DNA of 64,000 bases from Rudaea cellulosilytica DSM 22992 (GCF_000378125.1 NZ_KB899243.1:396897-460896), one strand, 5' to 3'. Shown: positions 18,253 through 28,074, counted from the stretch's first letter. Translations and numbers: made by a program. Notes: generated by a model from the sequence alone, not told the origin.

Positions 18253-18663
18253 TCACTGCACGCGCCTGAAGACGAAGAATTTCTGCAGGAAATAGGATAG
18301 CAACACGGTAGTCGGAGTCGACAGCATGCCCGCTAGATACGCGTCCAGCCCACAACCCATCAACAGCCAGATCAGGCCGAGGTTGAAGACGTACAGGATC
18401 GCCCAGACGACGAAATACGGCAGTAGTTTCCACGGATTGCGGTTGTCGAAGACGAAGCGGCTCTGCGTGGTGAAGTTGATCAGGATGCCGACGACGAGCG
18501 AGGCGAGACTGGCCAGCGGCACGGCCAGTCCGATCCAGAGAAACGCCCAGTAGACCAGAATGTTGAAGCTGGTGTTGGCGCCGCCGACGAGCACGAAGCG
18601 CACAAACTGCGGGCGCAGCAGCGGCGCGATGCGGCGCGCCCAGAAGCTCTCCGTTGCGGTCAC
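18253..18663 (-). CDS. GtrA-like membrane protein
   Basis: 136 residues with four predicted membrane helices (FVRFVLVGGANTSFNILVYW, then LASLVVGILINF, the YFVVWAILYVFNLGLIWLL stretch, and a C-terminal helix). The FVLVGG-N-T start and TQSRFVF match the GtrA family, proposed to flip undecaprenyl-phosphate-linked sugars. Start codon is GTG directly after the TAA of the methyltransferase gene upstream, implying coupled translation. Its likely partner is the GtrB-type enzyme at 16598-17536. Confidence 0.9.
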   Translation of the reverse strand: MTATESFWARRIAPLLRPQFVRFVLVGGANTSFNILVYWAFLWIGLAVPLASLASLVVGILINFTTQSRFVFDNRNPWKLLPYFVVWAILYVFNLGLIWLLMGCGLDAYLAGMLSTPTTVLLSYFLQKFFVFRRVQ

Positions 18664-19281
18664 TTAGGCTTTCCGCCGATAGACCAGGTGCAGTTCGTGG
18701 AACACGAACCAGTCGCCGACCGAAGCCTTGTCGATCGGGAAATAGTCGGCGCGCTCGAGCGCGTAGCCTTCGCAGTAATCGAGGCCGTTGTCGCGCACCC
18801 ATTCGCGCGTGACGAAGGTCCGGTGCGTCGCATCGGAGGCATAGCCCTTGGCCCCGGGCACGATGGCGACGATCGTGGTCACGCCAAGGCGCGCGCAGGC
18901 GCGCCAGAGCTTGCGCATCACTGCGGGCGTGTCGTCGAAATGTTCGAGCACATGCGAGATCGTGAATGAGCGATAGCGCCCGGCTTCGAGCTGGCTCAGC
19001 GAGAAGTCGTCACTGTAGGCATCGTACAGGCGCGCATCGAGTCCTTCGCAGCGCAGCGCCTCGACCAGGTGCGGATTCACCTCGAGACCGACCGAGCCGG
19101 CCGGCAGACGCGAAAGCAGCTGGCCCGCGCCACAGCCAAAGTCGATCGTCGGCCCCGCCTCGATTTCGCCGAGCACGTGATCGAGATAGAACTTCTTGAT
19201 CAGCCGCCGCAGCGGATGACGACTGCGCCGCAGCTGTTCCGCCGCATAGGCCGAACCGAATTCGGGTATTTCACTTGCCAC
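18664..19281 (-). CDS. Class I SAM-dependent methyltransferase
   Basis: 205 residues from a GTG at 19281 preceded by a GAGGA ribosome site. Motif I is TIDFGCGAGQLLSRLP, followed by the acidic VGLEVNPHL and the ITISHVLEHFDD stretch typical of the Methyltransf_11/23 group. A longer in-frame extension would overlap the upstream glycosyltransferase gene and has no homologous appearance. Its stop codon abuts the GTG of the GtrA gene. Likely methylates a sugar residue; substrate unknown. Confidence 0.85.
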   Translation of the reverse strand: MASEIPEFGSAYAAEQLRRSRHPLRRLIKKFYLDHVLGEIEAGPTIDFGCGAGQLLSRLPAGSVGLEVNPHLVEALRCEGLDARLYDAYSDDFSLSQLEAGRYRSFTISHVLEHFDDTPAVMRKLWRACARLGVTTIVAIVPGAKGYASDATHRTFVTREWVRDNGLDYCEGYALERADYFPIDKASVGDWFVFHELHLVYRRKA

Positions 19282-19324
19282 TGCATTCCTCGTTTCGTGT
19301 CGGGCCAGGGCTGGGTTCGCCGCA

Positions 19325-20158
19325 TCAACGAAGCAACCAACGATAGATCCACTGCCGCGCACGCGCATTGACCCAGCCCATCGCGACGCCTCGGGCGAGA
19401 TCGCCGCGACCGACGCGGTAGTCCGGCATGGCCGCGTACTTTCTCGCGAAATCGCGAAATTCCTGATATTGGCGCGAACCGATTGCCACGCTCCAGGAAC
19501 CGCCAGAAATGCGGAACGCCGACAATGTCTCCGCCAGATAATACGCATCACCGCATTGCAACGCACGAAACCAGTAGTCGAGATCGACCATGTAGCCGTA
19601 GGTCGCATCGAACGGCCCGAGACGCGCGACGAGTTCGCGTCGCAGCAGCACGTTGCCGGGCTCGCCGATGAGATTCGTACCGCGACGCACGCAGGCACGA
19701 ATCAGCGCATGCGCGTCGATGCGTCTGGCTTCATGGCCAAAGGCAGCACGACGCATGATCTTGCGGCCGGACGCGTTAACCACGTCGCGCGCACCGAACA
19801 CTAGGGCGAGGCGCTGCTGCGCATCCTGCTCGAACACGGCTACCTGGCGCGCGAGGCAATCGGCTTCGAGCAGATCGTCCTGCGGCATCAATTTGAAATA
19901 CTTGCCGCGCGCCTCGTCGCGGCAACGGTTCCAATTGCCCTGCGGACCGAGGTTGCGCGCGTTGCGCAGATAGCGCAGACGCGGATCGGCATAGCTCGCG
20001 ACGATTTCCGCTGTGGCATCGCTTGAATTGTCGTCGATGACGACCAACTCGAAATCCGTGTGCGTCTGCGCCAGCACCGAGTCGATCGCCGCGCGCAGAT
20101 GCGCCGCACCGTTGTAGGCGGGCATGCAAACGGAAACGGAAGGAGCAGGTGCGGACAT
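19325..20158 (-). CDS. Glycosyltransferase family 2
   Basis: 277 residues. GT-A fold with VSVCMPAYNGAAHLRAAIDSVLAQT at the start, VVIDDNSSDATAEIV, and the DxD-like MPQDDLLEADCL near residue 95. YMVDLDYWFRAL resembles the acceptor side. No membrane helices. First gene of the minus-strand operon continuing with methyltransferase, GtrA, epimerase and GtrB-type genes. Start at ATG 20158, preceded by AAGGAGC. Confidence 0.88.
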   Translation of the reverse strand: MSAPAPSVSVCMPAYNGAAHLRAAIDSVLAQTHTDFELVVIDDNSSDATAEIVASYADPRLRYLRNARNLGPQGNWNRCRDEARGKYFKLMPQDDLLEADCLARQVAVFEQDAQQRLALVFGARDVVNASGRKIMRRAAFGHEARRIDAHALIRACVRRGTNLIGEPGNVLLRRELVARLGPFDATYGYMVDLDYWFRALQCGDAYYLAETLSAFRISGGSWSVAIGSRQYQEFRDFARKYAAMPDYRVGRGDLARGVAMGWVNARARQWIYRWLLR

Positions 20159-20293
20159 GGATGAAGCGAAGCCGGAATGAACTCGAAAGGGGCGCAATCA
20201 TACCCGATCGCCCTTGGCCGCCGGGCCGATCGCGGCAGACGAACCCGATTCGGATTGGGTTAGACTACGCGACCGTTCGTACCGCAAGAGACC

Positions 20294-22180
20294 ATGGCAA
20301 TCAACAGCTTGCCCAATTCGCCGGCGCACCGATCGCTGCCGCCGCTCGCGTCGCTGTCCGCCATTGCAAACCGTTATCTGCTGACTTCCTGGTTTGTCGG
20401 CTGGTCGATCTTCTTCGCCTGGACCTCGATCTGCGCGATCATAAATTTCAGCCTGCGCCAGCCGTTTTCGGACGAGTTCGTCAACTATCAAACGTTTCTT
20501 AATCTGCCGTTTCCGGCCAACGTGTTGCAGCCGGGCAATGGCCACCGTCCGATCTTTCCCAACCTCATCATCGAAGCGGAGAACCGCTGGTTCGCCGCCG
20601 ACCACTCGCTGCAATTCGTGTTCGGCCTGTTCTGCGCCGTGCTGACAGCGCTCGCCGTCGCGCTGTGCGCCTGGCGCGAACGCCAACTGACACCCGCAGC
20701 GCGCGCGGCTTGCATCATGCTCGGCACGCTCGGCGTGCTCGGCCTCGTCAACGGGCGCATGCTGTTCCACAGCTACGAATCGTTGCATGTCTACCTGCTC
20801 ACGCTGTCGGTCGCGATCGCCGGCATCGCCACGTTCGAGGCCTGGCGGCGGCAGCAATGGCGCTGGCTATTGGCGGCCTGTACCGCGTGCACGGTCGCGA
20901 TGTTCTGCTTCGGCTCCGGCGTCGCCAGCTTTCCCGCCGTGATCGTCCTCGCTTTCGCGCTGCGCCTGCCGGCGCGCTGGTATGCGATTCCGGCGGCCGT
21001 CCTGGCGTTTTGCCTTTTCTTGTACCTGATCGCGCTGCCCGGCGACCAGAGCGTGCGCAACGTGCTCACGTTCCGCCCGCTCGACAGCCTTCTCGTCGCC
21101 GCCGACTGGATCTCCTCGCCGTGGGTGCGGCTCTGGCTGGGCCATGCGCCGCCGGCGCTCGACGATTCGTTCACCAATGCGATGCCGTACGCGCGCTTCG
21201 GCAAGCAGGTCGTCGCCAGCGCAACCTGGCTGCAAAGTGCAAGCGGCCTGTCATGGCGCATGCTCTCACGCCTGGTCGGCTTCGCCGGCATCGGCCTGTT
21301 CCTGCTGCTGCTCGGCCGCTTCACTTTCGTGCGCGATGCGAAGCCGACGCGTCTGCAGGCGCTGGCGCTCATGTTCGGTCTGTTCGCACTCGCCACCGCC
21401 ACGGTGATCAGCCTTGGTCGGCTCGACTACTTCGTCAAATATCCCGAACAGGTCTGGGCGGACCGCTACGTCGTTTGGCCCAACCTGTTCTGGTGCGGGC
21501 TTGCTATCCTGCTCATAGTCGAAGCGCAGCGCCTGCGCTGGAGGACGCTCACCCTAGCCGGTTCGGCATTCCTGATCCTGCTGCCGCTCGTCGCGCTGCC
21601 GACCCAACACACGTACGCCGGCTGGGCGAGCATCGTCTATCGCCATTCGCAACAGGCGGCAGCGATCGTGCGCAGCGGCCTGTTCGAGATCGGGCTCTTT
21701 CCCGATGGTGCCGATGCTAGCGCCGGCGACGTGCAGCGCAGCCTCGCGCTGTTCAAGCAAAGGCATCTTGCCATGTTCGCCGATCCCTCGTTCGAGGAGA
21801 TCGATAGCATCTGGAACAGACCAATCGAAGCTTCCGATCATTTCAAAGGCGAAGCGCATGTCTATAACGCGTTGGACGATTCGTCGACCGGCATGCATGC
21901 CGCCCATTTCGAAGGCAAGATCAACGCCGGCGCCGCCGAAGTTCAACGAGAAGGGCAGCTTGCCGTGCTCGATGAAAGCAACCGCATCGTCGGACTCGCC
22001 GAGTTCAGCTACATCGTGCGCGACAGTGCGCTGCTATTCGACACGCCGCGCAAAACCGGCTTCGATGGGTACATTCGCAACTATCGCAGCGACGGGCGCT
22101 ACCGGCTCGTGATCCTTTTGTACAGTCAACGGAATGCAGCTGTGCTTGGCGACATCGCCCCCGTCTCTCTGCCGAAGTAA
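20294..22180 (+). CDS. Large multi-spanning membrane protein, function unknown
   Basis: 628 residues. About 10-12 hydrophobic segments occupy residues 30-440 (for example TSWFVGWSIFFAWTSICAI, LQFVFGLFCAVLTALAVAL). A soluble C-terminal part of about 180 residues follows, with NRIVGLAEFSYIVRD and the like. The layout resembles C-family (GT83/GT39-like) membrane glycosyltransferases, but I see no decisive motif; an acidic residue in the first loop (FSDEFVNYQ, about 60) is where such enzymes carry a catalytic Asp/Glu. Divergent from the GT2 operon. The next genes are a broken methyltransferase and another membrane glycosyltransferase-like gene. Confidence 0.8.
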   Translation: MAINSLPNSPAHRSLPPLASLSAIANRYLLTSWFVGWSIFFAWTSICAIINFSLRQPFSDEFVNYQTFLNLPFPANVLQPGNGHRPIFPNLIIEAENRWFAADHSLQFVFGLFCAVLTALAVALCAWRERQLTPAARAACIMLGTLGVLGLVNGRMLFHSYESLHVYLLTLSVAIAGIATFEAWRRQQWRWLLAACTACTVAMFCFGSGVASFPAVIVLAFALRLPARWYAIPAAVLAFCLFLYLIALPGDQSVRNVLTFRPLDSLLVAADWISSPWVRLWLGHAPPALDDSFTNAMPYARFGKQVVASATWLQSASGLSWRMLSRLVGFAGIGLFLLLLGRFTFVRDAKPTRLQALALMFGLFALATATVISLGRLDYFVKYPEQVWADRYVVWPNLFWCGLAILLIVEAQRLRWRTLTLAGSAFLILLPLVALPTQHTYAGWASIVYRHSQQAAAIVRSGLFEIGLFPDGADASAGDVQRSLALFKQRHLAMFADPSFEEIDSIWNRPIEASDHFKGEAHVYNALDDSSTGMHAAHFEGKINAGAAEVQREGQLAVLDESNRIVGLAEFSYIVRDSALLFDTPRKTGFDGYIRNYRSDGRYRLVILLYSQRNAAVLGDIAPVSLPK

Positions 22181-22240
22181 TGAATCTCAGTCGGGTATCA
22201 GCAACGGCACAATCGCCACTCATTAAAATGGAGTTTTACA

Positions 22241-23051
22241 GTGACTCAGATACCCGGGAATTTTGACGAATACTTGCATCTGTTCGCCCCACATGGCGGA
22301 ACGGATATCTCCTATCGCGTCACCATTACCAACGTTACATCCAGACCAAGCAACGTATTTTGAGCAATTGGGATCGCGCACGCGGCAACAAGTTGCTTGA
22401 CATCGGCGCACACTGGCTGCATCAAGCAATTCTCTATGCGATCGATGGCTTCGAAGTCACAGGAGTTGACTTACCTGTCACATTCGACCGGGATAACGTG
22501 CGTGCTCTCGCCAAAGCTCACGATATTCGGCTACTGCCCAACTCTGACCTTGAGCACGCCTCCGCGTTGAAGGAGATTCCGGACAACACGTTCGACATTG
22601 TGCTTTTTACTGAGATCATCGAGCACATCACTTTCAATCCGGTCGCGATGTGGAGACAGATCTATCGCATCATGAAACCTGGCGCACGATTGATTGTAAC
22701 CACGCCGAACTACTACGCTTTGCGAGGCCGGAGTGGAATTTGAAGCGATTTCTTGCGCGTTTTGGCGGTGGCCTAGAGGTTCTGGACATCCTGAGTCGGC
22801 ATACATACGCGCATCACTGGAAAGAATACTCACTGCGCGAGCTCATCTACTACTTCTGTGTACTATCACCGGATTTCGATTGCGTCGATAGAGCATACGT
22901 TGAGGAATACGAACCAGGTTATCTCGGCAAATATGGTGGCAAGATCGTGCATTGGATTGAACGGAGCGTACCACTATTGCGTCCCGATCTTTACCTTGTG
23001 GTAGAGCTCAAGAGCAAAGAAAAGGGTATTGTCGTCGAACCGCATCGGTGA
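22241..23051 (+). pseudogene. SAM-dependent methyltransferase broken by two frameshifts
   Basis: Three successive reading frames together give one methyltransferase. Frame one starts at GTG 22241 with GGAG upstream (TQIPGNFDEYLHLFAPHGG). Near 22315 it shifts into a second frame (HYQRYIQTKQRILSNW, then motif I LLDIGAHWLHQA, VTGVDLPVTF, FDIVLFTEIIEH, VTTPNYYAL). Near 22730 it shifts again into a third frame (WNLKRFLARFGGGLEVLD to the stop at 23051). Each shift equals a net loss of two bases or gain of one. Coding resemblance continues across both breaks, so this is a decayed gene or a site of two sequencing errors. It is clearly more AT-rich than its neighbours. Confidence 0.75.
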
Positions 23052-23094
23052 CTTGCATTAGTCATATTTCGTCTATCAAAATAATTATGTTCTC

Positions 23095-25053
23095 ATGAAG
23101 AAAATGCAGTTATTGAAACGAGCGCGCGCTACCCCAGCGACGTCCCTCCTTAAGCTGCTCGCCGCGTTGTGTTTTCTCTTTGCCCTCTTTGTAGCACTGC
23201 GCTACGCCAACCAACTTCCGTTTGACCTGCATTCGTTCCGTCAAACGCAAACGGCGCTGACTTCGTATTGGTTCGTCCACGAGGGATTCCGGCTCGACTA
23301 TCAAACCCCCGTCGTCGGTTATCCATGGTCGGTCCCGTTCGAATTTCCGATCTATCAGCTCCTCGTCGCCATCGTCGTCAAGGCCACCGGTGCGCGGCTC
23401 GACGTGGTCGGTCGCCTGCTGTCTTTCCTGTTCCTGGTCGGCTGCGTGTTTCCTGTGCGCAGCGTGATGCGCAAGCTCGATCTGTCGAGCACGGTCTTCT
23501 ACGCCTTCGTCGCGCTGCTGTTTTCCAGCCCGATATACGTATATTGGGGGCGGACCTTCATGGTCGAGACCGCCGCGCTGTTTTTTGCTGTATGCGCATT
23601 GCCGTTCTTCGTCGACCTGCTGGACTCGCCTCGGGTGAAGCCCATCGCATGGTTCACCCTGTTTTCCACTTTGGCGATGCTGCAAAAAGCGACGACGGAA
23701 CTGCCCCTGCTCATGGTGCTCGCCATGGTCTACGCCGTCCACGCGCTGCGCATCGGCGAGGGCTGGAAGGCCGCGTTCAATCCGCGCACGCTGGCAGTGG
23801 CTGTAGTCTGCTTCGCCATTCCCGTAGTCGTCGGCGCGGCTTGGACGATTTACACGGACCAGGTCAAGCAACTCAATCCGACCGGCACGCAACTGACGTC
23901 AGGCGCCCTGACCGAATGGAACTGGGGAACCCTGGCGCAACGCAGTTCACGCGATTTTTATCTCGAGGTGATCTGGCGGCGGCTGTTCGAACAGAATCTC
24001 GCCGGGCTACTCGGCCTGTTCGCGTATCTGTCAGCATTCATCCTGCTTCCGCGAACCCGCCGCAGGGAAAAATTCGTCGTCGCAATCTGCCTGCTCGCGG
24101 GGCTGCTGCCGCCGCTGATGTTCTCCAACCTGCATCGCGAGCACTTCTACTACCCAACGGCGAACGTGATTTTCCCGCTGTTCGGGCTTGCCGTCATCGC
24201 TGGCGCCTGCGCCGAGGAGGGCTCACGCCGTGCGGCACTCGCTCTGGTCGGTGTCGCCATCGCCGTCGTCACCAACCTGGCGGCTTTCCGCGAGCACTAC
24301 TTTACCGTCGCTGCCACGCGATTCGACTCGTTCAATTCGCGCGATATAGCGATCGGTCGGATTCTCCGACGCGAAGTTCCGGAATCCCAATCCATCGCCG
24401 CCTACGGTTTCGACTGGAGCTCGACTGTCGCCTATTTTTCCGAACGCAAGGCGTTTACCGTCGCTCCATGGTTCAAGCGTTACGACGAGGCAGTGCAACA
24501 TCCCGAAGCGTTCGTCGGCGATGCCCCGCTCGGTGGCGTCGCAGGGTGCCTGGCCGATGCCGACCCCTACTTCATGCCCATGCTACGCTCTGGGTTCACC
24601 AAGGGCTGGAACTTCGCCAGCACGCACGGTTGTTATGTCGCGACGCCCGAGCGGCCGCTGCCGAAACTCGACATGCCACCGCGCCGCAATGACGCCTGCG
24701 AAGGCAGTATCGACTCCGCTACTGCGCTGCTCGACCCGAAGACAAAAAAACCCCTCGACCATATCGTCCATATCTGGGGATGGACGACCGTATCCGGCGC
24801 CGATGGCAAGTCCGGTGGCGATGTCCATATCACGCTGACCGACGCGTCGGGCGCAACGACGATCCGCCGCGCTTTGCGCGTTCCGCGTGCAGATATCTCC
24901 GCCCAATTCCATCGCAAGAAGCTGGACGACGCCGGCTTCTCGCTGATCATGGACGCTTCGAAACTGGAAGGCCGCTACAAAGTCGGCGTGATCCGCGAGG
25001 CAAACGGGCAATTGGAAACCTGCCAGTGGCAGAAAGATCTTCTGATCGAATAG
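23095..25053 (+). CDS. Membrane glycosyltransferase-like protein (GT39/ArnT-like)
   Basis: 652 residues. About 10 membrane helices (residues 20-420) precede a C-terminal soluble region (about 430-652). The first periplasmic loop has FDLHSFRQTQTALTSYWF; a His/Arg/Gln-rich RQxQT pattern in this place is typical of PMT/ArnT-like (GT-C) enzymes. GYPWSVPFEFPIYQL and the RTFMVETAALFFAV stretch fit the same fold. The C-terminal DHIVHIWGWTTV region may be a sugar-recognition domain. Donor and acceptor are unknown. It starts 43 bases after the broken methyltransferase. Confidence 0.8.
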   Translation: MKKMQLLKRARATPATSLLKLLAALCFLFALFVALRYANQLPFDLHSFRQTQTALTSYWFVHEGFRLDYQTPVVGYPWSVPFEFPIYQLLVAIVVKATGARLDVVGRLLSFLFLVGCVFPVRSVMRKLDLSSTVFYAFVALLFSSPIYVYWGRTFMVETAALFFAVCALPFFVDLLDSPRVKPIAWFTLFSTLAMLQKATTELPLLMVLAMVYAVHALRIGEGWKAAFNPRTLAVAVVCFAIPVVVGAAWTIYTDQVKQLNPTGTQLTSGALTEWNWGTLAQRSSRDFYLEVIWRRLFEQNLAGLLGLFAYLSAFILLPRTRRREKFVVAICLLAGLLPPLMFSNLHREHFYYPTANVIFPLFGLAVIAGACAEEGSRRAALALVGVAIAVVTNLAAFREHYFTVAATRFDSFNSRDIAIGRILRREVPESQSIAAYGFDWSSTVAYFSERKAFTVAPWFKRYDEAVQHPEAFVGDAPLGGVAGCLADADPYFMPMLRSGFTKGWNFASTHGCYVATPERPLPKLDMPPRRNDACEGSIDSATALLDPKTKKPLDHIVHIWGWTTVSGADGKSGGDVHITLTDASGATTIRRALRVPRADISAQFHRKKLDDAGFSLIMDASKLEGRYKVGVIREANGQLETCQWQKDLLIE

Positions 25054-25059
25054 CCCGGC

Positions 25060-25776
25060 TCAGCGCGCGCGTTGCTCGTCCAGCGTCAGCGCCACCTTGT
25101 CGCGCAGATAGACCGGCAGCGCGGCTTCGGGTGCGGCCCCTTCGCCGCGGGCGAAACGCGGCGCGGCGAGGCGCAGCACGGCGCGCGCCTGCGGATAGCG
25201 TTTGCCGTCGGCGAATGAAGGCGATGCAGGCAGGCGCGCGGCAAGCGCTTCGCGATAGGCATCCCAGCCGCTGCCGACCACGCACCACTGCGCCTCGTGA
25301 ACTTGTGGATTTTGCGGCAAAATCCACTTTTCCGCGGGACCGACCGCTTCGTCCGAAATCGCCTCGACCAGGCCTTCGGCCGTGCGCCGGAACGCTCCCG
25401 TGTAGACCTCGCCCATGCGCGCGTCGATCACGGCGAGGATGGGGGCATCGCGATGTGCCACGTCATCGGGCGCATCGAGCGCAAGCGCGGCGAGCGAGGA
25501 TACCGGCACGACCGGCAGGTCGAGTCCGAGCGCGAGGCCTTGCGCGACCGAAATCGCCAGGCGCACGCCGGTAAACGCGCCGGGGCCGCGCCCGACCGCG
25601 ATGCCGTCGAGATCGCGGCGAGCGAGTCCCGCTTCCGCGAGCAATGACTCGATCATCGGCAGGATCAGCTCGGCGTGTCGACGCGGCGCCAGCTCGCTGC
25701 GCTCGATAATCTTGCCGTCGAAGCCCAATGCGGCGGAACAGGCTTCGGTGGCGGTATCGATGGCAAGCAGGTTCAT
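25060..25776 (-). CDS. tsaB: tRNA threonylcarbamoyladenosine biosynthesis protein TsaB
   Basis: 238 residues, ASKHA-fold protein needed with TsaD and TsaE to make t6A37 in tRNAs that read ANN codons. Seen: MNLLAIDTATEACSAAL, RRHAELILPMIESLL, and the highly conserved VGRGPGAFTGVRL (about 62-74). Length is normal. I chose the ATG at 25776; the much longer frame upstream overlaps creD in another frame and is not a gene. It converges with the membrane glycosyltransferase gene, 6 bases apart. Confidence 0.94.
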   Translation of the reverse strand: MNLLAIDTATEACSAALGFDGKIIERSELAPRRHAELILPMIESLLAEAGLARRDLDGIAVGRGPGAFTGVRLAISVAQGLALGLDLPVVPVSSLAALALDAPDDVAHRDAPILAVIDARMGEVYTGAFRRTAEGLVEAISDEAVGPAEKWILPQNPQVHEAQWCVVGSGWDAYREALAARLPASPSFADGKRYPQARAVLRLAAPRFARGEGAAPEAALPVYLRDKVALTLDEQRAR

Positions 25777-25823
25777 GGACAATTCTCGTTTTTGTTTGCC
25801 TTGCCCACGGGACAAGGGAAACA

Positions 25824-27167
25824 TCAATTTGTTGCGGCGGCGTAAGTATACCAATCGACTTTCCGCGTCAGATACATCAGCGCCGCGACGACGGCGAGCA
25901 GCGCGATCGCTCCCATCAGCAACGAATACTGCTCGCTGACCACGAGACCATAGAGCAGCGCGTAGATCAGCGCCAGCGCGGCACCGAGCATGGCTCCCGC
26001 TTTGCGGGCCTGCAATACGGCTGCTGCGTAACCGCCGACGAGCAGGACCACGGCCGCCGCGGCGGCGAGATAGGCCCAGGCGAAACCGATCTGTTCGGAC
26101 AGCGCGAGCAGCACAACGTAGAACGTCGTCAGCGCGAGCCCGACAAGCAGATATTGCACCGGATGCACGCGCAGTTTCTTCAATACCTCGAACAGGAAGA
26201 ACGCGACGAAGGTGAGCGCGACAAACAGCACGCCGTATTTGCCCGCGCGTTCGTTCTGCTGATACAGGTCCGCCGGCTGATACAGGTTGACACCGAATGC
26301 CGCGGCGGCGGGATCGACGCCACCCTCGCCTTCTTGCCAGTGCTGGCCGTAGCTGCGGTTGAGATCGAGCACCTGCCATTGCGCGGAGAATCCCTTCTCG
26401 TCGACCGCGCGCTGCGCGGGCAGAAACGCGCCGCCGAAGCCGGGATTCGGCCACGGCGCGGCGAGATGCGCTTCGGTGCGGCGCGCGAGCGGCAGAAACT
26501 GCAGGCTGCCGGTGCCGGCGAGAGTCAGGTTCAACTCGAAGCGATGCGCTTCGTCGTCCTTTGGCGTCTTCAGCCAGCCGGACAGATCGATCGGAAGCGC
26601 GATCGCGCGCATCGCGCCGTTGCCGTTGGCGGGACCGAACGCGTGCTCGCCGTCATCGATCTTCAGCGCCGAGATGCGGCGGATGCCGCGCACGTCGGCC
26701 AGCGGCAGGCGCAGCTCGGCGCGATCGAAGAGATATGTCGTCTCGCGGGTCTCGTCGGGCGCAGCCTTGCGTCCTTCGAGCGCGCGCAGGTCGCGGGTGA
26801 GGAACTGTCCGGAGATTTTCAGCTCGCCCGTATACACCGGCGTCGAATAGATACCGTAGCTGCGTACCTCCGTTGCCAACGTGCCGTCGATATCGAGCCG
26901 GTCGGCGAGCAGGATCTCCGTGCTGTCCTGCGTGATCCAGCCGTTCGACGTCTGCACGCGCACGCGCTTGGGGATCGCGAGCACCGGACCGCCGACGTTC
27001 TGCGCCGCACCCCAACGTTGCGCGATATCGGCGAGCGCCTGCGCGCGCAAGCCGCTGCGCTCGCCGATCAGGCTCTGCACCTGGACCAGCGGGATCAGCA
27101 TCAGCAGCGCGAGGAAACCGATGCCAAGCACCTTGAACGTGATCGATTGCGGAAGATTCAGTGCCAT
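25824..27167 (-). CDS. creD: CreD family inner-membrane protein
   Basis: 447 residues, the usual CreD length. One N-terminal membrane helix (FKVLGIGFLALLMLIPLVQV) precedes a periplasmic domain of about 240 residues. Five or so C-terminal helices follow (from YGVLFVALTFVAFFLFEVLKKLRVHPVQY). The KKLRVHPVQYLLVGLALTTFYVVLL region is the best conserved part of the family. In enterobacteria creD belongs to the CreBC regulon; no creBC is adjacent here. Function unknown, linked elsewhere to envelope integrity. 47 bases separate it from tsaB. Confidence 0.92.
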   Translation of the reverse strand: MALNLPQSITFKVLGIGFLALLMLIPLVQVQSLIGERSGLRAQALADIAQRWGAAQNVGGPVLAIPKRVRVQTSNGWITQDSTEILLADRLDIDGTLATEVRSYGIYSTPVYTGELKISGQFLTRDLRALEGRKAAPDETRETTYLFDRAELRLPLADVRGIRRISALKIDDGEHAFGPANGNGAMRAIALPIDLSGWLKTPKDDEAHRFELNLTLAGTGSLQFLPLARRTEAHLAAPWPNPGFGGAFLPAQRAVDEKGFSAQWQVLDLNRSYGQHWQEGEGGVDPAAAAFGVNLYQPADLYQQNERAGKYGVLFVALTFVAFFLFEVLKKLRVHPVQYLLVGLALTTFYVVLLALSEQIGFAWAYLAAAAAVVLLVGGYAAAVLQARKAGAMLGAALALIYALLYGLVVSEQYSLLMGAIALLAVVAALMYLTRKVDWYTYAAATN

Positions 27168-27276
27168 CGCCCGTCTCCGTGGAAGTCGAATGGCATTGCA
27201 GCGCTGGTGCGGGCGCGGTGTAGGGTGGGATTCGGGCGAAACGGAGACGGAAGCGGGCGATGCCGTGGCGCTAGCG

Positions 27277-28074
27277 TCAGAGAAGTTGCGGCGGGGATGC
27301 CTCGTAGCAGCGCAGCAACTGCTTGCACAGCGTCTCGTCGGTCGAATACTCGCTCGCATCGATCGAAGCGATCGGCCGCACCGGCACGCTCGCGTTGGTG
27401 AAGAACGCGGCGCGGAATTCGCCGATTTCTGCGAGCTGGACCGTGCGCACGACGCTGCCGATGCCCGCGCGCGCGAGACCCGCCTTGAGCAATTGCATGG
27501 AGACACCGTCGAGCTGTGGCGCATCCGGCCAGACGATGTCGCCGGCGCGATCGACGAAACCGATGTTCCAGATCGAGCCTTCGCTGATGCGGCCGTCGGC
27601 ATCGACGAACAGCGCATCGTCGTATCCCGCCAGGCGGGCGAGACGGCGATGGTGGAACAGCGGGAACGTGCCGACGTGTTTGATCGACGGAAGGTCTCGC
27701 GCGTAGCGGAACGATTTCACGCGTAACGATGTGGCCGCATGGCTTGATGCGGGCGCGCCGATCACGAGCACATCGGCTTCAACCGCCTGATCGAGACGCT
27801 CGCGGTCGAGCGCGCGCGCGAAGACGTTGACGCGTACGGACAATTCGCGCGCCTCGCCCGCGACCGCTTGGCGCAGGTAGCCGCGCACACGCTCGCGATC
27901 AAGCTCGCTGCCGAACAGTTCGCGCGTGGCGTGCTGCAGGCGATCGAGATGCAGGTCGAGACCGCGCACCTTTCCATCCTCGACACGAAACGCGGTGAAG
28001 TGACCGTAGTTCGTCTGCACGAGATGACGCAGGTCGTCGGCACTTGCCGGCTCGCCGTTCAATAGGATTTTCAT
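27277..28074 (-). CDS. Class IV aminotransferase, aminodeoxychorismate lyase-like
   Basis: 265 residues, fold-type IV PLP enzyme. The N-terminal MKILLNGEP and the catalytic-lysine context SIKHVGTFPLFHHRRLA (Lys near 130) are present, followed by DALFVDADGRISEGSIWNIGFV, the typical cofactor-phosphate loop. The family holds aminodeoxychorismate lyase (PabC), branched-chain and D-amino-acid aminotransferases; the short length and Lys-His context favour PabC, which makes p-aminobenzoate for folate. No pabA or pabB is nearby. An in-frame start four codons further up (28086) is possible. Confidence 0.8.
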   Translation of the reverse strand: MKILLNGEPASADDLRHLVQTNYGHFTAFRVEDGKVRGLDLHLDRLQHATRELFGSELDRERVRGYLRQAVAGEARELSVRVNVFARALDRERLDQAVEADVLVIGAPASSHAATSLRVKSFRYARDLPSIKHVGTFPLFHHRRLARLAGYDDALFVDADGRISEGSIWNIGFVDRAGDIVWPDAPQLDGVSMQLLKAGLARAGIGSVVRTVQLAEIGEFRAAFFTNASVPVRPIASIDASEYSTDETLCKQLLRCYEASPPQLL

